Source of the DNA: Harmothoe impar
Lineage: Eukaryota; Annelida; Polychaeta; Phyllodocida; Polynoidae
DNA length: 64,000 nucleotides
Reading direction: 5' to 3'
Assembly (NCBI GenBank): GCA_947462335.1
Contig: OX381717.1
Span: 20,079,166 to 20,143,165, forward strand
This document shows, in pieces, positions 16,206 to 26,558 of the stretch (positions are counted from its first letter, which is position 1; the number at the start of each line of letters is the position of its first letter). Position numbers and translations under genes: made by a program. The notes under the pieces are model-generated. The model was given only the letters and a program-made list of their open reading frames with translations. It made no database searches and had not been told where the DNA came from.

Positions 16206-17698
16206 TCAAATACTACACCTGGGCAAGCCTGTTTCAATTGTTACAATCTCATAAAACACAGCCATAATCGGTTTGAATAGAGTGTTTTAGTGTGGCCCTT
16301 CGTATGAGAATATTCAATAGTTTGTAGATCCATTATTGACCTGATTACACGTATTCTACATTCAAAATGATTATTGTTTCAAACTTTGATTTTCTTGTAG
16401 ATGTCATCCCTGCAATGTCTGGTGTCTTTCAAAGGATCCACCACTGGTGTAGCTATGATACGAATTCAGAAGAATTCTTTGTTAATGTCTTTAAGCAAGC
16501 CCTTGATGCTCAGAATCAAACTGATGAGGTCATTACTGCTCATGAACGCTTGCATCTGTAAGAGTATAACAAGAAAAAGACGTGATCAATTTTGTGATAC
16601 TGTTCAATATATCCTAAGTGAATGAATGAATATTGATTGATATACAATATGAATATATATCATATAAATAAATAGACATATATATATAAATATATATGTA
16701 TATAAATTCATATTGATATATAATAGTTTAAATCGATTCTTTCTCTCCTAGTGTCTGCATTATTTTAACGGTATACGTGCTAATAAATTAATAGATGAAG
16801 AGATAAGATGCAAAACAACTTAAATCCATCCGAGAAATTAAGTATATAGTGCTTTTTGTAAATACAGCCTGAGGTCACGTAATTTACTTGGTAATAGATT
16901 GTATACTAAGAAGGTCCTAATGAGATGAAAAATATAAAGATTATGTTTCACTATCCCTAAACTATATTTTTGTCAGATTTTTCCCTCATTTTTACAAATG
17001 GTGCTTATGTCGCTTTGCATCCAACCTTTACAAGTACAAAGATTATTTTGCACTGTCATACCCCTCCCTGCATTTCATTTGTTTATAATACTGTATGTCT
17101 GAAGCTAATCAATTATATGTATTTAGACTTTCAAAATGATAACTGGAAAAGTTTAACCGGAGTGTTAAATTTATATTTGGACTTTATATTCATTGATACT
17201 TGATATGTTTTTTTAAGTGCATGTCTTTTATCCAATTGATGGTTAATTCCAAGCATGGGTCAAAACTCTACAGCAAGGACGAAAAAGAAAATTTGGGAAC
17301 AAACACAACAAAGACAGGTATGCATAAAAGGATCAACTGATGGTCAGCAAAACGACAGTACAGTACAAAGCCAAATAGCACCAAGACTAAAAATAGAACA
17401 TGGTCAGTTATTATGACATCTTTGGCTTGTCACAATGACAATTATAGCTTGTTAATTTGATGCGGAAATGTACAACATGTACCTGTCTAAATTGATAACC
17501 AGTTCAATAGGCATAGTTGGTTAATTTGATAACACAAGGTCCTTACATTTATATGTGGATTCGCATCAAGATGACTCAAGGATTAAGAAGTTGGTATCTT
17601 GAACTGAAAAAATTAAGGTTCGGTCACTTATATTCTGTTGATTTTATATATTTTTTAATCTTGTTTTATTGATAATATCATTCCAACATTGGCTCCAG

Positions 17699-17859
17699 GA
17701 ATAACAGAGACACAGGTTTTTGCCAATGCTGTGTTACTCATAGTCTCGGGATGCTTTGCAGCAGGAGGGGCACTCACCATGCTCCTATACTGCCTCGCCA
17801 ATAATCTTGACTGTCAAGAGAAACTCATCCAGGAGATTGACAGCGTCATTGGCGATGAG
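17699..17859 (+). other. P450 copy 1 I-helix exon with unusual active-site residues
   Basis: The exon (161 bases, acceptor CCAG, donor GAG|GTAATT) encodes ITETQVFANAVLL, then SGCFAAGGALTMLLYCLA and the J-helix start CQEKLIQEIDSV. In most P450s the first part reads (A/G)GxET(T/S), with an acid-alcohol pair that delivers protons to bound oxygen. Here those positions are Phe and Ala. Copy 2 (60118-60278) has the same Phe-Ala-Ala. Confidence 0.85.
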
Positions 17860-18636
17860 GTAATTTCAATACTATCTCTGTCATTGTCATACTCTTTTGA
17901 TAAATGCAAGAATCATTTTCATATGTCATATTTTATAGATTCAGCTCAACAAGGCAGCTTGAACAACTTGTAATGTCAATCAATTTCATAGTTGTACTGA
18001 TGGGATAAGGACCAGGTCAGCTGCCACCAGGTCATTCATCAAAAGGCATGTTCATGGGCTGTGGATAGTCAGTCCCATAACTGGGACCCTTTGCCTCCAT
18101 GTAATTTTTCCTCCACCTTGTGGTCTGTTTCATAATTCCCTATGAAATCCTGTGGCAGTATTAGGAATTTCACAGAGCTCCTTCATGCGGTGTACATTTT
18201 CCCTCAGAGTAACTTGTTTCTTTAATTGATAAGTTTACTCAAGTCTGTGTATTGGTGACCCTCAGCACCTTTTGTACCTGAATGCAGCCTCTCAGCCCAT
18301 AATTGTGTAGAACTTCAATCTGTGAAACCAGCAATGCAGGGCCACTGTCAAGTAATTATGGGCAATATTCCCCTCACTAATGCACCATCTTTTTGAACAC
18401 CAGCAAGCATGCAGTCTTCTTATTGACCTTTTTTCCAAGTCCCCCACTAAATGACAAATGACACATAAGCCTTGCACTGTTGACTTGTGTGCTACAAAAG
18501 TCAAATAAGTGCACCGTATATCTGTTTGTTTACAACGGGTGTTTGGAATCGAATCTTTTCCAATTTGTCAAAATTCAACCTGAATGGAGTGATTGAAATG
18601 TAAAGTGTTCAGATTTGCATTTTCTACACTTGGGTC

Positions 18637-20961
18637 AAGCCGCTGACTTATGTAGGTTTGGTCTTTTCAGGCGTTTTAAGCTTTACATGCCTGCAGAATC
18701 AAGACTCTTGCTTCAAATGCTTATCTTCTTCGGCATTTGTGAGAAAACATCCTAACATTTCAGGGAAAAAAATATGTTTGTGTATTGGTATGTGACGTGA
18801 CGTTGTACTTACTGTCTTTCCACTACCGCTAGACTTGAGAGGACCACTCACTAGGGATAGGTCAATATATATAGGGGTACTGGGGATTCAGTCTCCCCCA
18901 CCTAGGCTGTTTCACTAGACTGGATATTAGGACCCTTACTCTGCATGGAGAGTGAGGGGTCCTTGGTGCCTGATCAGTGATTGGTCGGTTCCATGCTGCA
19001 CTGCAGTCACTGATCCTGTAGAGCCTACCTGGGTCACTCTTCTACCCTAAATAGGGGTGGCCACCTGTAGGTTACTGGTCAACAGGTGCTAAATATCCGC
19101 ATGTTCTAGTGGATTTCCCCCATATATTTACAAATAAAATATAGGGTTTATCTATAAAGCCTGTATGCTCTCGAGTATTAGGGTTTCGACTTACGTCTCA
19201 TCAGGTGGTCTAGTAGTACACTATACCTGGAGGGGTGTGCACCCTCCTTATATTGGTTTGCCCCAAGTTGGCCTAATAGTCACTTGGGTAATTGGGTCAA
19301 GTCCTGGCGACCTTGCCCTTGGTTTTAGGTGGAGCTACACTGGCCTTCCCTGCTGTGTGAGTGCGTCCTAGCAGAATAGTTAAATAGGGCGGGTAGAGAG
19401 GGCGGACATCTACTGCTATTTTATGTTTCAAAAATAGCAATTGGTGATTAACCAAAAAAAAATCTGTGTATTGGACCAAGCTTTTGTCTTTCATGGCCCC
19501 CCCCATAGGCAAAAAAGCCCTAAAAACCGCCAAAAATGACAAAAAATGACTTGCTTTACATGCCCCTCATTTAATCTGAGGAATCAATAGCTCATCCCAA
19601 TTAATTTTTTCCACTAGGCCTATGTTATAGTAGATGGATTCAAGAGATTTTACCTTAATATGTATCTTTGATTTTTTACTGTAGACTTTTTGCTGTGAAT
19701 TTGTCACTTATTGTCAATCTTTGTAACCATTTTGGTGTCCTCACATAATAATTGAAGAGATACCACAGCAAAACTTTATTACCCCTCATGTTGAGGTAAC
19801 ATGTGGGCCTTATACTGAAAAAAAACAATTTGCAAAAAAATTGAATCCTCTAGTCTCCAGGGGCAGATGCATATTTGATACAACATAAAAGCATGGAGTA
19901 ACAATTGCCATTTCTTTCTCTCCTGTGGTTAATACTGGCTATATGTTCCAAAAGGACTTGTGGTGACAGAGGGTTAGTGCTTGATAGCTATGGTTGAACA
20001 TCCATTCACCCATGCACACCCAAATGATTTTCTATGACAAATTTGAAACCTGCATGGTGTTTCTCCATGCTATTAAGTTGTTACTCCGTGCTTTTAAGTA
20101 TCAGCAGGCAAATCCTGCCTAATAAATAACTTCTCTGTGCTTCAGCAGTCCTAGATCATTTTAATGCTTTATAATCAACAATGCCTCACATATCTAGAAT
20201 CAGTGGGTAATTTGAAAATTCACCCGGACTTAAAAGCCCGGAGTAACTCTCGAAAAAAATAAAGACTCATAGAAATGCTAATATCCGATAAATAAGTTAT
20301 AACTACTTCATTACTTTGCTACAAACCCTCTTAGATAGTCTGCACCCTTAAGTGTGTGAATTTCACATTTCTCTTACTATTTATTGTGATATTCTATTAA
20401 AAGCATGGAGTACCTAGTGTTACTCCGTGCTTTAAAGTGCTGATATTAGCCATATTGAGGTCCATACTGTGAAAGGTGGGTGAAGGAATGGGTTAAAATA
20501 CTAGCTTTAAGCAGAAAGTAGATGTGTTCAAGATAATACAGAGCGAGTAACTAGGGTATTTGACCCCTTTTGAAGAAGTAGGAGTAAAGGTGGGGAAGTG
20601 TGATTTAGATTTGTCAAAAATATCCAAATTCCACAGGTCAATACCTCAAAATATTTTTGTATGAATTTAACCTTTTTTGGGGTTAAAGATGTATGTTGTG
20701 CCATGCTGTGAATGGAATTATTAGTTGCTGTGTTGTATTTAAGAGGAAATAAGGTGTCCCTGTACTTAAAAGCACTGAGTCACATGAAAAATGCCCACTC
20801 CTCTTCGCATTGTTATAAAAACTGAATCAATAGGGTTGGAACTGTATTGGTGCTGGTTTTATGGAGCCAAGAGCCTTTCGATAGAAAAAAATTATATGAA
20901 CATATTCTGAGGTTTCTGATTTTTCCTTCCCCAGCTCAATACCTACATAAGTCAGCGGCTT
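18637..20961. mobile_element. 2.3 kb TIR element in P450 copy 1 intron
   Basis: Perfect 20-base inverted ends: AAGCCGCTGACTTATGTAGG at 18637-18656 and its complement at 20942-20961. Copy 2 resumes homology just after the right end (near 58,400 on the minus strand). No transposase frame is visible. Inside, a short motif recurs in both orientations (AGCATGGAGTAAC and GTTACTCCGTGCTTT, about six times between 19,890 and 20,450). Confidence 0.65.
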
Positions 20962-21404
20962 GTACATGTATTTTCTCATCATTGGTTTTCAGCCATTGAT
21001 ATTATAATACAAATGGCAGACATCAGAATCGTTGTTTTTCTGAGAGTTCCTGTGTCTGTTTTTTTTAACATACCTTAATTAACATCAAAGAGATTCAATG
21101 CACTTATTTTTATTCATACACCTACTGGTTTAATTCAGGAAAATGTAAGCTACGACAACCTGAAGCAAATGCATTATTTGGACCAATGTATGTACGAGAG
21201 TCTTCGCTTGTTCCCAGAGTCCAAAAAGTTTGTATATGGCAGATCCCTTAATTGGATACATTGGACGTTTGAAATGAAATAATGATGTAGAAGGGTAGAA
21301 GTCGGACACTTTTAGGCCTGTATAATCATACTTATGTATGTGTATGCATAGGGAAGTAAAATTCAAGTGTTTTGCTTGAAAATAAAAGTAAAAGGTCCTT
21401 GTAT

Positions 21405-21560
21405 GGGGCCCTGGATCCGCCTATGTGGTCTTGGGTCTGCCTCTGGAGTCCTGGGTCCATCTCTGGCATCCTAAATAGGCCTCTATGATCCTGGGTCTAC
21501 CTCCAGGATCTTGCGTCTGGGTCTACCTCGAGGGTTCTAGGTCCGCCTCGAGGGTGATGG
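21405..21560 (+). repeat. About 20-bp minisatellite (GGGTCTGCCTC type)
   Basis: Degenerate tandem CCTGGGTCTGCCTCTGG-like units. The corresponding array in copy 2, inverted, is at 57410-57665. Confidence 0.75.
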
Positions 21561-21659
21561 CTTTGTAATGAAACTATAAATACAAAAACATTAGTTAGCA
21601 TGAGAAAACATATCACATGTCAGTAGTATCCAATAACAAAGGAAAGCATGTCTGACAGG

Positions 21660-22050
21660 AAGAGAGAGGTGGAGACGGTAAGAGAGAGGTAGAGCCGGGG
21701 GGAGGGAGGCAGGGCCGAGAGGAGGGAGGCAGGGCCGGGAGGAAGGAGGCAGGGCCGGGAGGAGGGAGGCATGGCTGAGAGGAGGGAGGCAGGGCCGGGA
21801 GGATGGAGGCAGGGCCGGGAGGAGGGAGGCATGGCCGAGAGGAGGGAGGCAGGGCCGGGAGGAGGGAGGCAGGGCCGGGAGGAGGGAGGCAGGGCCGAGA
21901 GGAGGGCTGCAGCGCCGAGAGGAGGGAGGCAGGGCCGGGAGGAGGGAGGCAGGGCCAAGAGGAGGGAGGCAGGACCAAGAGGAGGGAGGCAGGGCCAGGA
22001 GGAGGGAGGCAGGGCTAGGAGCAGGGAGGCAGGGCCAAGAGGAGGGAGGT
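21660..22050 (+). repeat. 20-bp minisatellite, about 19 copies
   Basis: Tandem GAGGAGGGAGGCAGGGCCGG-type units in the intron before exon 22372-22509. The inverted counterpart in copy 2 is at 57040-57310. Confidence 0.9.
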
Positions 22051-22926
22051 GTGAAAAACAATGTCCATAGTGTGTGGCATAAGTTGGTCAAACCACCCCA
22101 GTCCCCTGTACTGAGTATAACAGCTTAGTCACAGCTGGGCACACTTGTCTGTGACTCGTTATCAGCCTTGACTGTCACCATCATCCTCGTTACAACGATC
22201 TGGCGGTGGTTTAACTACTACAAAACAATATATGTGGGAACACTCATTTTGCATGCTTTATCATTGTTAAAGTCATGAATGAAAATTTCGAATTGTTAAT
22301 CTAAATGGTCAATTAATCAAATGTATTAAGCTTTCTATTTACCATAGCATGTATAATACCATATTTTACAGTGTAAGCCGTGTTACAAAGGAGAACATAG
22401 ATATAAATGGAGTGTCTTTTAAGAAGGGCACCATTGTCAGGATTCCAACATATGCACTTCAAAATGACCCAGAGATTTGGACTGACCCAGAAAGGTTTGA
22501 CCCAGAAAGGTAGCTCAAGTTTTCTTACAATATAGATGCCTTATAATGCTTGATAATCTAGATGTGTTGTCTATTGGATCTCAATTAGCGCAATTCAACT
22601 GTTGATCTGCATAATGTGTTGTTGAAAAGGTTTGATTCATCATGTTCTTGTTATGAAATGAATTAAGTTGATATGATGTTTTACAACATTTCATCAAAAA
22701 ATGTCTTTAAAAATATTATTTATGCATTCATAAGTGAAAATTCTCCGTAACAATGACATTTAATGTTTATAATTGTCAATATAGTATTCATATACAATGT
22801 ATCCAAAGAAAAGGGACTATCTTGAAATGATCATAATATTTTTTGATACCCCAACCCTCACAGTCTGGAGAGATAATATCTCCAGTTGATATAAATATAA
22901 CCTCATTTCCATTTAATGATCCTCAG

Positions 22927-23089
22927 GTTCTCTTCTGAGGAAAAGGCTAAGAGACACCCCATTCTGTGCCAGCCCTTTGGTTTTGGCCCAAGACAATGCA
23001 TCGGTATGAAACTGGCCACTTATATACTAAAAGCTGCTGTGGTTCACATTCTGCGAAAGCAGATAATCACTTTATGTGAGAAAACGGAG
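22927..23089 (+). other. P450 copy 1 haem-binding exon
   Basis: The exon (163 bases) encodes FSSEEKAKR, then CQPFGFGPRQCIGMKLATY. The FxxGxRxCxG haem-thiolate signature is complete, with Cys as axial ligand. The matching exon in copy 2 is 55988-56150, also 163 bases. Confidence 0.93.
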
Positions 23090-24429
23090 GTAAATATTTT
23101 CACATGATTATGTCATATATCTTACTTAGCAATCGGAAATTATAGTTATCATATGAGATGCAATTATTTCTATTTCTCTGGAATTTTAGGAGATATAAAT
23201 AAATGTGCATGATATTTATACAGGTCATTGCAAATATTTATTTTCTTTGGAAAAGAATCACTATACCTGGAGAATGAACTACTTTAGAATAAAGGCCAAG
23301 CCTTACCTGAAAAATAAATTCCGCTTATGCATAAAAGCAGTGAAATAACTTTCTTTATATCAAAATATATCGAATTCAAACCCTTCCTAAAAGCTGCACC
23401 CTGATGGGGGAAATGTTTTTGGTTGAGACCGAAAAAGTGTAACAGCTGGGTTTCATGTTTTTTATATTTCCTAAATATGATCTTTAATCATTTATTGGAT
23501 CGATTTCAGCAGGCCGAAAAAGGTGAACCAAAGGGTGGTATTTGGCTTGCTTCTAATGAACGCAAATAGAGGTTCGTGTTCAAAAGGAGATAACAAGAAC
23601 CACATGACCACCCTAAAATCTCAATATTCTGACGTCAGCCGAAAACATTAATATTCAAAAATTACCCAGAAAACTCTTGCATGAAAACAATGTGAAATTG
23701 TATGTCAGCAAAATGGATAATCCTCTTGCCTCAGCTCTTATGCTACATAAATTTCTACAATCGGACAGAGCAAGAATCACATAAAGCCATCCTTGTGCTG
23801 CCAAAAACTGGGTGGAGGTTTACAGAAGGACATTGTAGCAACTTATAAGTAGAAAAAGAAGGAAAGCATGTCAAACCCTTTCAGATTTTGGAAGAGCAAA
23901 CTTCTAATTAGCAATATATTCATCGTAATTGACACCAATTTGGCTTATTCCACATGGTTTGTAGGTGGCACCATAGTAACATGTACTTAATACAACAATT
24001 TATGTATAAACTTGCATTTTGATATGCCATCTTATCTGTCTTTCCATGTAATGATCGCAGTAACTTAGAAAAAACATAATGTTTTGGAAATTGGATATCT
24101 GTTATAAATAACTCTACGATAACAGAGCAGTAATATAATCACATTACATTATTAAATCGGAATTATCATTAGATTATGTACAGTCATGCCAAGTATTTTT
24201 CATTCATTAAAAGTGGATACTTTAGACTTGTAATGACTACACTTCTAACATAACTGCATGTTCAAAGTGTAATGGCACTGACTATAGATTCCTCAACTAT
24301 ATTGAGCTATTCATCTTATGAGTTTATATGTTCATGAGTATCTTATACAGGCCTACGGGCCTAATTCTGTTAATTGTTGCTCTAAGTGGTCTATAATAGC
24401 CCATAGCTGATGGTATATGGTCAGCTTAA

Positions 24430-24750
24430 ATGGATAGCAATTTGTATATAGGAATGAAAATATTTGCATGCAAAACTACATCAATAAAATTAATTTATGT
24501 ATACATGTATATACATATGTATACACCGAAATCATCTCTTGTTTCTCATCAATTGGTCTTTTCCATACATAATTTCATCACCATATCAGGTATCCATGTT
24601 CCTGGTATTGCGACCACACTTATAAGTATTTTTATTTGGTTTATCAAATTGATCATTATTTAGCTTGGACCAAAACATCCTGACACAGTTGACATTATTA
24701 TTACAAACCAATAGTAGTTGTCCTGCGGCTCCCTTAATCCTGGTACTAGC
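24430..24750 (+). repeat. Outer end of the inverted duplication (copy 1 side)
   Basis: Sequence after the P450 3' end keeps matching the reverse complement of the copy 2 side, down to CTAGTACCAGGATTAAG near 54,153-54,170. Beyond about 24,750 similarity stops. Confidence 0.7.
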
Positions 24751-25090
24751 ATAAACATACCTGAGGGAAGGAAACACTAATTCTTCAAGGAACCACTCAT
24801 GGGATCTAGTCCAGTAAACGAAAGGAAATAGCCTAGTCTTAACAAAATTGAAAGAAAAGGTTTTCCTGTTTGATCTGGTTTAGTGGCGGCCATGTTGGAT
24901 TTGGGGCACTTCCCCAGGCGGGATCGAGGGAAACATTTTTTTTCTGGAAAGTACACATAACAAAAAAAGGTGAAAACCACTGAAAAACCTTATCTTGCAA
25001 TTTTGTTGACACAAAATCGTTCGTTTACTGGACTAATCAACAAACGCAAGAAGTTGTCAACATACCAAAAATAGGTAAATGCTTATGGCT

Positions 25091-25343
25091 GTGTCTCATG
25101 AGATCGATAAAATGGCACGGTCTTTGACTAGGTGACGTCTTTGACCAGGTGACATCTTTGACCTTCAATCTTTTAGGCACTGAAATTGGGCCTATATAGA
25201 AAGAAATTGGTGGAAACTTGTAATATATAGTGCCATAATATGCTTTAACCGTTTCCACCAGTTTGTTTCTATATAGGCCCACTTTCAGTGATTAGATAGC
25301 GTGCTGGTCAAAGAAGTCAAACTGTATCGATCTCATGAGACAC
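25091..25343. mobile_element. MITE/foldback of the TCTCATGAGAT family (253 bp)
   Basis: Ends are GTGTCTCATGAGATCGATA and its complement. The two halves form a long imperfect palindrome around TGGTGGAAAC and GTTTCCACCA. Related partial copies occur at 53,995-54,155, 14,350 and 61,691. Confidence 0.8.
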
Positions 25344-25663
25344 ATCATTATAAGCAAGACATGGCTGCAGAAATGATGGTAAATTACAACTAACTATATT
25401 TAAGGAGGGAGAGGTAAGAGAAAAGAGAGGTTGGGCAACAGACAGGGGAGCATGTATATATATACTCAGACACTACCTGATACTCACACTGATATATAGT
25501 ATAGGTGACACTCACTGTTATTCTGACTCAGGGAGTGCATCCTGAGATTAGGTGCTGTGTAAACTACAACATTCCTCCCCCAATGCCTGGAGAAGCCCCA
25601 ATGACCTTCTTTTATATTCATCTCTCTATATCCTTAGCACCACCATAGCGGGCCAATGCGTAG

Positions 25664-26441
25664 TGTAGTGGGTCGCCGCTGTACTATTTCTATGGAACCA
25701 GTTGGAGTTATATTTGGTATATGTGTTGTCGTGTATCCAGGCCGCACTCCTGTCTACTGCCGAGTATAAGGTTATATAAGCCCACCTGAGGAATGGTGGA
25801 GCGCGGCCTGGTTATGTGCATTGAGCCGTGACCGCCACGTGTCACCCGACATATCTCGGGTACAGTGTCGGCTCGGATGCACCGGCGCGTGGTTACCCGG
25901 AGTTCCTCGGGAACTCAAGTGTTTACGAGTAATGAAGAGAATTACATAACGACCAGTACATAAGACCTGGGGTTCTGCTAATCGAGGACCCAGTCTTGCT
26001 GCGCACTTCGGCCAGCTTGACTGCTCCACAACAGAGCTTCCCCGAACTCTGTTGTACCTTTTAGGCCTAGTCCTGTCGCTGCTTCCACCTTGGTCACCCT
26101 GCGTCTTTCTCTGTTCCACCCTCTGGGGGAACTAGAGGAGATAGACGCATTGGTGTACAACTCCGGGTACAGAACTCCCTCTGTGGAGTCTGATCCAAGT
26201 GGAGTTAACCAAGATGGAAGAGAGCCTTGGAACTCGGGAATTATGTACTAGACCGTGAGCGTATACCTCCTGTATGTTCATATGACCACTGGTGTTCAGA
26301 AGCCTATTTTGATTATTGCTATCCGTCTGTATGATTACGAGCCGTATGTCAGAATGAATAAAGTGTAATTTCTGAACAACCTATTTTCGAATCTGGAGTT
26401 TTTCATAGCAGATGTCTATCTTAGAATAGCCAACAGCTACA
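25664..26441 (+). repeat. 5' LTR of the gypsy element
   Basis: 778 bases, TGTAGTGGGTCGCC to CAACAGCTACA. It includes an AATAAAGTG poly(A)-type signal near 26,358. Confidence 0.95.
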
Positions 26442-26442
26442 C

Positions 26443-26455
26443 TGGTGCCGTGACC
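26443..26455 (+). other. Putative primer binding site
   Basis: TGGTGCCGTGACC lies one base after the LTR end; TGG complements the universal CCA end of tRNAs. The tRNA is not identified. Confidence 0.6.
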
Positions 26456-26558
26456 ACTTTGGGTAAGTATTGATTTACATTTATTTTTGTTATTCTTCTT
26501 TCTGAAATTGAGAGGTTTCAAGGATAGCTATTACAGGTTGCTTTTGTGTGGTGAAGAT

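Larger units (their letters stand above)
14350..16259. mobile_element. MITE (TCTCATGAGAT family) in P450 copy 1, split by a nested element
   Basis: The left end is GTATCTGATGAGAT (14350-14363) and the right end ATCTCATAAAACAC (16246-16259). The intact relative of about 209 bp lies at the same intron position in copy 2 (61691-61899), so this MITE predates the duplication. The internal stretch 14511-16205 is a later nested insertion. Confidence 0.7.
10815..23569 (+). pseudogene. Cytochrome P450 copy 1 (CYP3-clan-like), multi-exon, probably inactive
   Basis: Exons supported by P450 motifs, splice sites and equal lengths in copy 2: 10815-10911, 11224-11337, 13772-13851, 14132-14280, 16401-16557, a short exon near 17550-17610, 17699-17859, 21139-21227, 22372-22509, 22927-23089 and 23510-23569 (stop TAG). 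Motifs in order: C-helix NWKFVRSRLTASF, F-helix region YTMDFTTSFVCGL, I-helix, K-helix ESLR, WTDPERFDPER, and haem loop FGFGPRQCIG. P450s are ER-membrane mono-oxygenases or isomerases; the membrane anchor and first exons are not seen (upstream, or displaced by the LINE/Polinton block). Compared with copy 2, the donor after 14280 is ATAAGT instead of GTAAGT, and the exon near 17,600 carries a TGA and has lost its GT donor. Copy 1 is therefore likely a decayed duplicate. Confidence 0.85.

Noticed and set aside
21591..22091. Pro/Leu/Ser-rich or Gly/Arg-rich ORFs over minisatellites (also 42942-43423, 44027-44678, 52973-53372, 56973-57747)
   Set aside because: Open frames are produced by tandem repeats whose unit length or composition avoids stops; no protein features.
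25772..26119. 115-codon minus-strand ORF in each LTR (also 39800-40147)
   Set aside because: Present in both LTRs only because they are repeats; no domain, and antisense to the element.
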